Made by a program: the position numbers and the translations under genes | The notes under the pieces: model-generated | Databases searched by the model: none | The model's input: the letters and a program-made list of their open reading frames with translations, nothing else | What the model was told of the DNA's origin: nothing | Shown here: in pieces, positions 1 to 6,897 of the stretch | Numbering within the stretch: the first letter of the stretch is position 1 | How the letters are laid out: each line of letters starts with the position of its first letter | Source of the DNA: Candidatus Hydrogenedentota bacterium | Lineage (GTDB): Bacteria > Hydrogenedentota > Hydrogenedentia > Hydrogenedentiales > CAITNO01 | Direction: 5' to 3' | Assembly: GCA_903922535.1 (NCBI GenBank) | Contig: CAIXUF010000611.1 | Location: 1-9,883 of the forward strand | Length of the DNA: 9,883 bases

Positions 1-2211
1 CCCGAGGCCTCCGCCACCTGGGCGCTTGACCCCGGCACGAAGGTCAGCGGCAAGCAAAGCCTGCGCACCGACATCACCAAGGCCGGGACCGACCACATGC
101 ACCTGCACTGGTTTCAGACCGGCTATTCGGTCAAGGCCATGCAGAAGTACACCTACTCGCTCTGGATGAAGGCCGACAAGCCGCGCGCGGTGGATTTCAT
201 GATGCTGCACATCAACGGGCCGTGGACCATCTACCCGGCTGAGACGGACCCCGTGTCGCCCTATGTCCAGCAGGTGCGGCTGGCACGGGATGCGGGCGTG
301 CACCTTTACAGTTTCAGTCTCGGCATGCCCTGGCCCGAAGCGGGGCAGGAACCCGATTTCGCCGAGGTGGACCGTTGCATCGAAACGACGCTCCGGCAGG
401 ACCCGCAGGGGCTGCTGCTGCCCCGTTTCGGCATGGCCCCGCCCGAGTCCTGGCTGGCGGGCCATCCCGATGACCGCATGCTCTTCGACGACGGCCAGAC
501 GCTTGGCATGTCCATGGCCTCCGAGGCCTGGCGCGCCGAGATGCAGGTACACCTGCGCGCTTTTATCCGCCACTGTGAGGCGAAATATGGCAACAACATG
601 CTGGGCTACCACCCCTGCGGCCAGCACACTGGCGAATGGTTTTACGAGCGCTCCTGGGAGCCGCGCCTCTCCGATTTCTCCCCGGCCATGAATGCGGGCT
701 TCCGTACCTGGCTCCAAACGCAATACGATTCGGTCGCTGCGCTGCGCAAGGCTTGGAACAACCCGGAAATGACCTTTGAGCAGGCCCAAGTGCCGACCGC
801 CGATCAAATGCGCAAGAGCACCCTGGGCCTCTTCCGTGACCCGGTGGCCGAGCGTCAGGTCATCGACTACTACCGCTACAAGCAGATTGCCATGGAAGCG
901 CCGCTGGAAATGATGGCCCACGTCATCAAGGACGAAACGCACGGCAAGAAACTGACCTGCTTCTTCTACGGCTACCTGTTCGACATGCACGGCATCCCCA
1001 TGGGGCCGCAGAACAGCGGCCACCTGGCGATGGCGCGCATGCTGCAATGCCCCGATGTGGACATTCTCTGCTCGCCCATTTCCTACCTCGACCGCGAACA
1101 GGGCGGCGCGGGCATGTTTATGAGCGCCGTGGACAGCGTGCGCGGCCACGGCAAACTCTGGCTGAACGAGGACGACACCCGCACCCAACTGACCCCGCCG
1201 GCGTCGGGCTTTGGCCGCGTGGACACGCTGGAAGGCACCCGCTGGGTCCACCAGCGCAATTTCGCCCAGCTCTTCCCGCGCCGTCTGGCAACCTGGTACA
1301 TGGACCTTGGCGGCATCGGCTGGCTCAACGGAAAGGAGCTTTGGGACAACATCGGCAGCCTCCAGCACTTCTATCAGGAGCACCTGACGGAGCCTGCCTG
1401 CTGGAATCCCGAGGTGGCACTCATCGTCGATGAGGACAGTCCCGCCTACGCCGCCTGCACCCTCCAACTGGCCTGCCCGCTCGTCTACGAAATGCGCAGC
1501 CAGTACTTCCGCATGGGCGCGCCGTTCAATATCTGTCTGCTGAGCGACCTTGTGGCGGGCAAAGTCCCGCCCGCGAAGGTCTACTTTTTTGCCAACTGCT
1601 ACCATCTCTACACGCGCCAGTGCGAAGCAGTCTTGCAGGCCACGCACGGCGCGACCGCCGTGTGGTTCTACGGCGGCGGTTTTCTCGGCGACACCGCCGG
1701 CGACGCCAACATGACCCAGATGACCGGCCTGCAACTGCGGCGCGGCACTCCCGCACCCGGCAAGGTTGTTCCTGAAAAAGCGGCGCAGGGCCTGGCTGCG
1801 GGCCTCATCGAACCCTTCCGTTGCGAAACGCTTCTTGACCCGGTATGGGTGGTGGACGAGCCCGGCGCGGAAGTCATCGCGCGCAACCCCTCCGGCGGCA
1901 CCGCCTCCGCCGCCAAACAGACCCCCGACGGCCTGCGCGTCTACATCGGCGCGCTGCACGTTCCCGCGCGACTCCTGCGCAACATCCTTGCCGCCTCGGG
2001 TGTCCATGTCTACTGCGCCAGCGACGACGAGGTGCTGACCGACGGCCGCTTTCTCAGCCTGACCGCCACCAGTGCGGGCCGCAAGCAGTTGATGCTTCCG
2101 CGCCCCTGCACGGTGGTGGATGCGCTGGGCGGTCAGGTCATCGCCGAGAACACAACCCAATTGGAACTTGACCTGGCTCTCGGCGAGACACGGATGTATC
2201 TGCTGAGATAA
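1..2211 (+). CDS. GH42-like glycoside hydrolase (beta-galactosidase-like), 5' end outside window
   Basis: The frame is open to base 1 and stops with TAA at 2209-2211, so the gene is partial; the Met at 97 is not the true start because homology-like sequence continues upstream. Counting from that Met, residues before about 38 look like a carbohydrate-binding beta-sandwich (Trp/Tyr-rich, with YTYSLWMKA). Residues about 45-430 form a TIM-barrel hydrolase, 440-550 a flavodoxin-like domain resembling the GH42 trimerisation domain (ALIVDEDSPAY, FRMGAPFNICLLSDL, AVWFYGGG), and the tail is a small beta domain. Glu180 in HTGEW is the likely acid/base and Glu358 in LWLNEDDTRT the likely nucleophile. 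Their spacing of about 178 residues fits GH42 clan enzymes. The likely role is cleavage of beta-galactoside-like or related glycosides; the substrate cannot be read. Any signal peptide lies outside the window. No T-rich intrinsic terminator follows. Confidence 0.85.
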   Translation, partial: PEASATWALDPGTKVSGKQSLRTDITKAGTDHMHLHWFQTGYSVKAMQKYTYSLWMKADKPRAVDFMMLHINGPWTIYPAETDPVSPYVQQVRLARDAGVHLYSFSLGMPWPEAGQEPDFAEVDRCIETTLRQDPQGLLLPRFGMAPPESWLAGHPDDRMLFDDGQTLGMSMASEAWRAEMQVHLRAFIRHCEAKYGNNMLGYHPCGQHTGEWFYERSWEPRLSDFSPAMNAGFRTWLQTQYDSVAALRKAWNNPEMTFEQAQVPTADQMRKSTLGLFRDPVAERQVIDYYRYKQIAMEAPLEMMAHVIKDETHGKKLTCFFYGYLFDMHGIPMGPQNSGHLAMARMLQCPDVDILCSPISYLDREQGGAGMFMSAVDSVRGHGKLWLNEDDTRTQLTPPASGFGRVDTLEGTRWVHQRNFAQLFPRRLATWYMDLGGIGWLNGKELWDNIGSLQHFYQEHLTEPACWNPEVALIVDEDSPAYAACTLQLACPLVYEMRSQYFRMGAPFNICLLSDLVAGKVPPAKVYFFANCYHLYTRQCEAVLQATHGATAVWFYGGGFLGDTAGDANMTQMTGLQLRRGTPAPGKVVPEKAAQGLAAGLIEPFRCETLLDPVWVVDEPGAEVIARNPSGGTASAAKQTPDGLRVYIGALHVPARLLRNILAASGVHVYCASDDEVLTDGRFLSLTATSAGRKQLMLPRPCTVVDALGGQVIAENTTQLELDLALGETRMYLLR

Positions 2212-2294
2212 ATGGAAACGCACGAGGCTCCCCGCCAGCGTTCAGGCTTTCCCTGAGCCCCTGGGGAAGGTGCAGTGCGTTGTGTATTACCGTC

Positions 2295-2414
2295 CTAATT
2301 GAACAGTGCGGCGATGAAATTGAAGGGAAGAAACACCGTCGACTCGATCGCGCCAAAGATCGCCCGAATCCAAAGGTCAATCACGCTGAACGCATCAGCC
2401 AAACCCTTGTTCAT
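2295..2414 (-). CDS. Putative 39-residue hydrophobic microprotein
   Basis: The ATG (complement of 2412-2414) is preceded by GAAGGAGA with about 5 bases of spacing, one of the best ribosome binding sites in the window. TAG ends the frame at 2295-2297. The product starts MNKGLADAF and ends FNFIAALFN. Residues about 8-38 are dominated by Ile, Phe, Leu, Val, Ala and Trp, with isolated Asp13, Arg17 and Glu24, so it could be a single membrane helix or an amphipathic peptide. By my count about 27 of 39 codons end in G or C, compatible with coding in this genome. I do not recognise a family. It is divergent from the downstream DUF6807 gene and convergent with the hydrolase gene. Alternatives are a chance frame, or the upstream part of the longer 94-codon frame starting at 2579; the ribosome binding site favours 2414. 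Confidence 0.5.
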   Translation of the reverse strand: MNKGLADAFSVIDLWIRAIFGAIESTVFLPFNFIAALFN

Positions 2415-2457
2415 GATTCTCTCCTTCTCATCGAGTTGATGGTTGCTGCCAGTCAAG

Positions 2458-2486
2458 AGCCTATTCACCCGCACTTCCCAAATCAA
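2458..2486 (-). promoter_or_regulatory. Weak candidate promoter for the 39-residue microprotein
   Basis: Read on the minus strand, TTGATT (2486-2481) is followed after 17 bases by TAGGCT (2463-2458). The -35 is good but the -10 matches only about three of six consensus positions. A second -35-like TTGACT at 2456-2451 has no usable -10 at the right distance. Confidence 0.25.
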
Positions 2487-2506
2487 CTTCCACGCCCGTT
2501 TTCTGC

Positions 2507-2536
2507 TTGGCGCACTCCCCGCTGCTGTGCTACAGT
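2507..2536 (+). promoter_or_regulatory. Candidate sigma70-type promoter for the DUF6807 gene
   Basis: TTGGCG (2507-2512), an 18-base spacer and TACAGT (2531-2536) lie about 45 bases upstream of the start codon. Each hexamer matches four of six consensus bases. Transcription would begin near 2543, giving a leader of about 40 bases containing the CGGAGG ribosome binding site. Confidence 0.45.
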
Positions 2537-2581
2537 AATTCGACCTGTCCATAGAACCCCAACCTCCCGGAGGATTCAATC

Positions 2582-3793
2582 ATGAAACACTGGTTTTCCC
2601 TTGCCCTTGCCGCGGCGCTGGCCGCGCTCCCCGCCGTGGCCCAGTTGGACGGCAAAGCCCTCACCGTCAAGGGCGGCAAGACCGATGCGGTCAATGCGCC
2701 CGTCACGCTGGACTACTCCGGCCCGGCGGCCGAGGGCAAGATTACCGTGGTGGACAAGAAGGGCAAGGACGCCTGTCCGGCCACGCTGCACGACGGCAAG
2801 CTGACCTTTATCCTTGGCGAACTCAAGGCCGGCGCAGAGAAAGAACTGACGGTCAAGGTGGAAAAGGCCGAGACGCCGCGCGTGCTGCTTACGCCCAAGC
2901 CCGACGGCAAGATTATTGACGTGACCATCGACGGCAAGCTGCTGACCGCCTACTACTACGGCGCGGACTGGAAGAAGCCGTTCCTGTGGCCCATCAACTC
3001 CGAGGGCGGCGTGACGCTCACCCGGAACTACCCGATGAGCAACGACGACAAGCCCAAGGACCACCCCCACCACAAGTCGATGTGGAGCGCCTACGGCGAC
3101 GTGAACGGGGCAGACTGCTGGATGGAGGAGGAAGGCGCGGGGCTCCAGAAGGCGCAGGACGTCACCTTCGGCTCCGGCGACGCCTACGGCTGGATTCTGT
3201 CCAAGGACCTTTGGACCGACAAGGACGGCAAGACGGTCGTCGGTGAAGAGCGCGAGTACCGTTTCTACGCCGTGCCCGAGAAGGGCCGCTTCATTGACGA
3301 GCACATTGTGTTCAACGCCACCGAGGGTGACGTGAAGTTCGGCGACACCAAGGAAGGCGGCATCGTCGCGCTGCGGATGCGCGGCGACATTTGCGGCGCG
3401 GGCAAGGCGCTCATCACCAACGCGCTCGGCGACAAGGGTGAAAAGACCCTCTGGGGCAAGCCGTCGCCCTGGTGCGATTTCTCCGGCGATGTGCCCAAGG
3501 CGGGACTGCGCGGCATCGCCGTCTTCGACAACCCGACCAACCTGCGCCACCCGACAAGCTGGCACGTGCGCGACTACGGGCTCATGGGCGCCAACTGTTT
3601 CGGCTATTCCCATTTCAGCAAGGAAGCCTACAACAAGGGCCTCATTCCCGAGAACGGCGACTACCTGCTGAAAAAGGGCGACGCGCTCACGTTCAACTAC
3701 CGTGTCTACATCCACGGCGGCAACGCCGCCGACGCCAAGGTGGCCGACCGTTACGCGGACTACGCCACCCCCCCAACAGCCTCCGGGAAATAG
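2582..3793 (+). CDS. Secreted DUF6807 ('PmoA-like') family protein
   Basis: ATG at 2582 follows GGAGG (2569-2573) by 8 bases, and a cleavable signal peptide occupies residues 1-20 (MKHW, a Leu/Ala core, PAVAQ). The mature protein of about 383 residues has a beta-rich N-terminal segment (about 25-110), then the DUF6807 core. The family signature is clear: KPFLWPINS at 132-140, TLTRNYPM at 145-152, DHPHH at 160-164, and YGDVNGADCW at 171-180. A second conserved stretch at 318-340 includes HPTSW. Databases often call this family 'methane oxygenase PmoA', a misleading name because it has no relation to membrane methane monooxygenase. Its biochemical role is not established; it is usually found among sugar-degradation genes of planctomycete-like bacteria, as here. 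It is bounded by its own promoter and a strong terminator, so it is probably transcribed alone. Confidence 0.88.
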   Translation: MKHWFSLALAAALAALPAVAQLDGKALTVKGGKTDAVNAPVTLDYSGPAAEGKITVVDKKGKDACPATLHDGKLTFILGELKAGAEKELTVKVEKAETPRVLLTPKPDGKIIDVTIDGKLLTAYYYGADWKKPFLWPINSEGGVTLTRNYPMSNDDKPKDHPHHKSMWSAYGDVNGADCWMEEEGAGLQKAQDVTFGSGDAYGWILSKDLWTDKDGKTVVGEEREYRFYAVPEKGRFIDEHIVFNATEGDVKFGDTKEGGIVALRMRGDICGAGKALITNALGDKGEKTLWGKPSPWCDFSGDVPKAGLRGIAVFDNPTNLRHPTSWHVRDYGLMGANCFGYSHFSKEAYNKGLIPENGDYLLKKGDALTFNYRVYIHGGNAADAKVADRYADYATPPTASGK

Positions 3794-3811
3794 TTCCCCC
3801 CCGGTTCAATC

Positions 3812-3856
3812 CGCGCGGAAGCGGCCTTGACGGCGCTTCCGCGCGTTCTTTGTTTC
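3812..3856 (+). terminator. Intrinsic terminator after the DUF6807 gene
   Basis: A perfect 12-bp stem, CGCGCGGAAGCG (3812-3823) with CGCTTCCGCGCG (3834-3845), encloses a 10-base loop and is followed by TTCTTTGTTTC. It starts 18 bases after the TAG stop. This is the clearest rho-independent terminator in the window. Confidence 0.85.
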
Positions 3857-3870
3857 GCCCCCTCATGGGA

Positions 3871-3876
3871 TAAAAT
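3871..3876 (+). promoter_or_regulatory. Candidate -10 element for the GH29-like gene
   Basis: TAAAAT (3871-3876) is an A/T-rich hexamer in an otherwise GC-rich leader, 35 bases before the start codon. The matching -35 would fall in the T-rich tail of the preceding terminator (TTTGTT or TTGTTT near 3849-3855) and is weak. Its position just after the terminator suggests that the downstream gene starts its own transcript. Confidence 0.35.
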
Positions 3877-3911
3877 ATGCGCACAGTGCCCCAACCACCC
3901 AGGAGGCCATA

Positions 3912-4952
3912 ATGAAACGCGTATTGATCAGTGTGTTGTGCATCGCGGCGGCGGCGCCGGCCTTTGCCGCGAACGCGGCGGACCGTGAGGCCCGCGCCAA
4001 GGGAATCGGCAATCTTCATTTCGGGATGTTTGTCTGCTGGTCGCTCAGCACCTTCTCGGGATACGAGTGGACGCGCGGCAAAACCACGCCCGACGCCTTC
4101 AAGGCCACCGGCTGCGACACGGACCAGTGGTGCCAGGCCGCCAAGGACGCGGGCATGGGCTATGTCCTGTTTCTCACCAAGCACCATGACGGGTTCTGCC
4201 TTTGGGACACCAAAACGACGGAGTTCAAAGTGACGAACAGTCCGCTCAAAATGGATGTCCTCGCGGCGCTGCGCAAGTCCTGCGACAAGTACGGGCTCAA
4301 GCTGGCGCTGTATTTCTCCGAGGGCGACTGGACCTGGCTCAAGGATGTGCCGAAGGACGGGCTGGTGCCGGACAGTCCCAACTGGGGGAACGCCGTCTGG
4401 AGTTCAAGCAACAATCCAGAGGTAAAGAAGGCGCAGTTGAAGGAACTGGTGACGCAATACGGTCCCATCGAGTTCTTCTGGATGGACCATGCGCAGGGAA
4501 TGGGCGGGCTCGGCCACAAAGAGACGAACGAATGGGTGCATGCGTTTCAGCCCGACTGCTTCGTCGGCTTCAACAGCGGCGATCCCGCGGGCGAACTGGC
4601 CATACGCGAAGTGGGCCGCCCCGGCCCGGTGGGCTCCCCCGAGGCATCCGAGTTCAACAAGGAGGCGGAGAAAACCTACAAAGGCTATCTGCTGGCCGAA
4701 TTCACCTATCCCATCCTGCCCAAGCACGATGGCGGCGCGATGTGGTTCTATTCGCTGCCCATGCACGACCAACTGAGCAGCCCGGCCCAGCCGATCTATG
4801 ACGACTATGCCGGCGCGGTGAAATACGGCAACATCTTCTCGCTGGACGTCGGCCCCGATTACGCGGGGAAGCTCCGCGAAGTGGACGTGAAGACGCTGCA
4901 CGAAGTGGGGGAGAAGATCCGCGCCGGAAAAGCCGCCGAACAGAAGAAGTGA
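3912..4952 (+). CDS. Secreted GH29-like alpha-L-fucosidase family protein
   Basis: AGGAGG (3901-3906) precedes ATG at 3912 by 5 bases, and residues 1-20 form a signal peptide ending APAFAA. The 346-residue product is essentially one TIM barrel. GH29 landmarks are HFGMFVCW at 36-43, SGYEW at 49-53, TKHHDGF at 89-95, KYGLKLALYFS at 126-136, and QLKELVTQYGPIEFFWMDH at 175-193, where Asp192 is the expected catalytic nucleophile. NIFSLDVGPDYAGK at 307-320 replaces the usual LLNVGP motif near the barrel end. The C-terminal beta-sandwich of classical fucosidases is absent, and I could not identify the acid/base. The usual HWG is replaced by VCWS, so this is a divergent subfamily whose sugar may not be fucose. 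It sits between the DUF6807 and PspC-domain genes; read-through into the latter is possible because no strong terminator separates them. Confidence 0.85.
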   Translation: MKRVLISVLCIAAAAPAFAANAADREARAKGIGNLHFGMFVCWSLSTFSGYEWTRGKTTPDAFKATGCDTDQWCQAAKDAGMGYVLFLTKHHDGFCLWDTKTTEFKVTNSPLKMDVLAALRKSCDKYGLKLALYFSEGDWTWLKDVPKDGLVPDSPNWGNAVWSSSNNPEVKKAQLKELVTQYGPIEFFWMDHAQGMGGLGHKETNEWVHAFQPDCFVGFNSGDPAGELAIREVGRPGPVGSPEASEFNKEAEKTYKGYLLAEFTYPILPKHDGGAMWFYSLPMHDQLSSPAQPIYDDYAGAVKYGNIFSLDVGPDYAGKLREVDVKTLHEVGEKIRAGKAAEQKK

Positions 4953-5028
4953 GACGTGCGGAAGGTCATATTGAGTGCTGCGGCCATGCCGCGATTTGCA
5001 TACCGGGCAGTACATTGGGGACTTTGGC

Positions 5029-5850
5029 ATGCGGTTGACACAGAAACAGGAATGGTTGATAGACCGGCACCTCTTGGAGGTGGTGCGCGCGCTGGAGGGC
5101 GACACCGAACCGAAGGTCATAGACCGGGCGGTGGCGCGGGTGCGCGGCCGCATCGAAGGCTGTCTGCGTAGTGAGGGTGACGGCATTCTCTCGGACGAGA
5201 CCGTGCGCGAGGCCATCCGCAAAACCGGCCAGCCTGATGCTGTGGCGCGGGAAATCCTGGCGGCGGCGCGGGCCGACGCGGCGCGGGGGCCGGAAAGCAG
5301 CCCCAACCGCCGCTGGCTCGGCGTCTGCTACTGGGCCGCGGATCGGTTCGGCATGCCGCCCTATGCGGTTCGGGCAATGGTGCTGCTGATCGGGCTGGTC
5401 ACCGCGCCGGTTGCGTTGCTGGCCTATGCCGGCGTTTGGTTCTGGCTTCACGGTGCGGGTGCCCTGCCGATGGCGGGCCGCCTGCGGCCGCTGCGCCTTG
5501 TGTGGCGGCTCGCGGTCACGGTGTTTGTGGCCGTGGCACTGTACCTGGGGGCGAAATACACGTTCAGGGGGCTGGTCTTCGCCATGGAGACGTGGGCGAA
5601 ACGCTCCGTGCCCGAGCTGGGTCCCTGGGGCTGGTACTTGGAGCAGCAGGGCAGTCTGCTGTTTTGGACGCTCTTCCTGTCCTTGCCCGTGGCGCTGTTG
5701 GGCGCGCTTCCCATGGCCGGAGGATGGGACCGCACACTGCGGCGGGTTTCGCAGGCGATGCTTGCGCTCTATGCCGTGGTGATATGCTTCGGGCTGGCGT
5801 CCGCAGTGGCGGGGATCATCCTCAAGATCGTGCATGAGTTCACGGGCTGA
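5029..5850 (+). CDS. PspC-domain integral membrane protein with HAAS/DUF1700-like N-terminus
   Basis: I prefer ATG 5029 (TTGGGGA 7 bases upstream), giving 273 residues. An in-frame GTG at 4975 (GAAGG 9 bases upstream) would add 18 residues with no recognisable domain. Residues 2-78 are helical and end in the pattern VREAIRKTGQPDAVAREIL, like the HAAS/DUF1700 cytoplasmic module that closes with a 'GxPxxxAxxI' motif. Residues about 93-140 match the PspC domain: RRWLGVCYWAADRFGMPPYAVR followed by a hydrophobic helix ending in WFWL. Four membrane segments are likely, at about 117-140, 160-178, 208-230 and 244-266. PspC proteins sense or regulate envelope stress; the partner here is unknown, and no pspA or PadR-type regulator is visible. 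The last 11 bases overlap the 3' end of the convergent hydrolase gene. Confidence 0.72.
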   Translation: MRLTQKQEWLIDRHLLEVVRALEGDTEPKVIDRAVARVRGRIEGCLRSEGDGILSDETVREAIRKTGQPDAVAREILAAARADAARGPESSPNRRWLGVCYWAADRFGMPPYAVRAMVLLIGLVTAPVALLAYAGVWFWLHGAGALPMAGRLRPLRLVWRLAVTVFVAVALYLGAKYTFRGLVFAMETWAKRSVPELGPWGWYLEQQGSLLFWTLFLSLPVALLGALPMAGGWDRTLRRVSQAMLALYAVVICFGLASAVAGIILKIVHEFTG

Positions 5851-6751
5851 CGGGGGCCCTGTGGCGCATGAAGAAGTCGTGCAGGCTGGTCTTGAAGGCG
5901 CCATGGAAGGGGGCGGTGAAATGGTTGGCACCGTCAATGCACACATATTCCATGTTGGCCATGCGTTCGCGAAGCGCCTGGGCCAGGTAATAGAACCCGT
6001 CCCGACTTCCAATGAGACAGATTGAAGGCACCTTGTTGTCCTTCAGGCGCTCTTCCGGAATGCGCATCGTGGGATAACTCTTCTTCAGCGCCTTGAGGGC
6101 GGATTTGTTGACGATGCGGTCCCCCACCCAGCTTCGAAGACGGTTGAATAACGACTTTTCGGCGGCGGCGGGCAGGGGCAGCACGGAAGCCCCCGCCACT
6201 TCCGGAGTCTTCGCTTTCTTCATGCCCGGTGGCACCGGCGCGGAATAGGGGCTGGGCAGTTCTGAGGGATCGGCGGCGTCAGACCATCCCGCGGCGCAGA
6301 AGGCGGCGCTGCGAATGCGCTCGGGATGGGTGGTGACCAGCTTCAGCGCAATGAACCCGCCAAGCGAGTACCCCGCCACGTGCGCCTTGTCGATGTGAAG
6401 ATGGTCCATGAGCCGGACGACGTCCTCCACCAGCTCCGTGCCGTACTGGGACGGGTCGGTGGGCTGTCCGCTGCGCCCGTGCCCGCGCAGGTCAAAGGTG
6501 ATGACCTGAAAATCGCGGGCGAGCAGTCCGGTGACGCCGGGCCGTCGCCAGTTGAGATCCGCGTTGGCGCCGATGCCGTGAATGAGCACCACAGGCTCGC
6601 CTTTGCCCTCGACGGTGTAATAGATGGGCACGCCATTGGAGTCGAAGAACTCGCCCGGAGTGCGGTGGAGCAGCAGCCAGAAAAACGCGCCCGCACCCGC
6701 CGCAATGATCGCGACGACTAGCGCAAATGCCGTGAGAAGTCTTCTTTTCAC
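5840..6751 (-). CDS. Membrane-anchored alpha/beta hydrolase
   Basis: The start is GTG (complement of 6749-6751), with AAGGA at 6765-6761 about 9 bases upstream. Residues 1-5 are basic and 7-28 hydrophobic with no clear cleavage site, so it is probably anchored facing the periplasm. The fold signature is complete: the oxyanion-hole LIHGIGAN at 56-63, strand VITFDLRGHGRSG at 83-95, nucleophile elbow GYSLGG at 127-132 with Ser129, acid Asp251 in GSRDG, and His277 in DGANHF. Insertions around 155-225 form the lid. The length of 303 residues is normal. The reaction is likely hydrolysis of an ester or similar bond; the substrate cannot be told. It lies 146 bases downstream of the cysteine peptidase gene on the same strand, with small hairpins between them, and its 3' end overlaps the PspC gene by 11 bp. 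Confidence 0.85.
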   Translation of the reverse strand: MKRRLLTAFALVVAIIAAGAGAFFWLLLHRTPGEFFDSNGVPIYYTVEGKGEPVVLIHGIGANADLNWRRPGVTGLLARDFQVITFDLRGHGRSGQPTDPSQYGTELVEDVVRLMDHLHIDKAHVAGYSLGGFIALKLVTTHPERIRSAAFCAAGWSDAADPSELPSPYSAPVPPGMKKAKTPEVAGASVLPLPAAAEKSLFNRLRSWVGDRIVNKSALKALKKSYPTMRIPEERLKDNKVPSICLIGSRDGFYYLAQALRERMANMEYVCIDGANHFTAPFHGAFKTSLHDFFMRHRAPVSP

Positions 6752-6800
6752 TTTGAGTATTCCTTGCCGACAACGTTATTCAACATCCTCGCACCCCATG

Positions 6801-6860
6801 CCCCGTGTCCGGGGAAACACCCCCGTCATTGGCGGGCAAACCAGCGTTTGAAGGCGCTGG
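6801..6860 (-). other. Three consecutive small hairpins between peptidase and hydrolase genes; first may be a weak terminator
   Basis: Read on the minus strand, the first inverted repeat is CCAGCG/CGCTGG (6860-6855 with 6846-6841), 37 bases after the peptidase stop and followed by TTTG. The second is CCCG/CGGG (6836-6833 with 6825-6822), followed by GGTGTTT. The third is CCCCG/CGGGG (6814-6810 with 6805-6801) with a four-base loop. None has a proper T-tract, so attenuation or partial termination is more plausible than a full stop. Confidence 0.35.
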
Positions 6861-6897
6861 AAACAACGGATTGTGTCCATTCCTAAGCAAAGAGGGC

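Larger units (their letters stand above)
2212..2581. other. 370-base intergenic region between hydrolase and DUF6807 genes
   Basis: No long gene fits here. On the minus strand it holds a probable 39-codon microprotein gene with a strong ribosome binding site. Near its right end it holds the promoter and leader of the DUF6807 gene. The left 80 bases contain only weak alternative hairpins (TCAGG/CCTGA and CTTTCCC/GGGAAGG around 2245-2275) with no T-tract, so I do not call a terminator there. Confidence 0.6.

Noticed and set aside
2576..3715. Long open frame of 379 codons antisense to the DUF6807 gene
   Set aside because: The + strand gene has a signal peptide, family motifs and a ribosome binding site. 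The antisense frame is Val/Ala/Gly/Arg-rich with no recognisable domain, typical of a shadow frame in high-GC coding DNA.
4980..4992. GCGGC-cat-GCCGC hairpin after the GH29-like gene
   Set aside because: A 5-bp stem with a 3-base loop and no T-tract; it would also be coding if the GTG start at 4975 were used.
5035..5063. Perfect TTGACA at 5035-5040 with GATAGA 17 bases later
   Set aside because: It lies inside the PspC-domain coding region just after its start codon, so transcription would begin within the gene; most likely chance.
4404..6012. Two long minus-strand frames (4404-5306 and 4966-6012)
   Set aside because: They cover the GH29-like and PspC-domain genes, have Arg/Pro/Ala-rich composition and no motif; the + strand products are clearly real.
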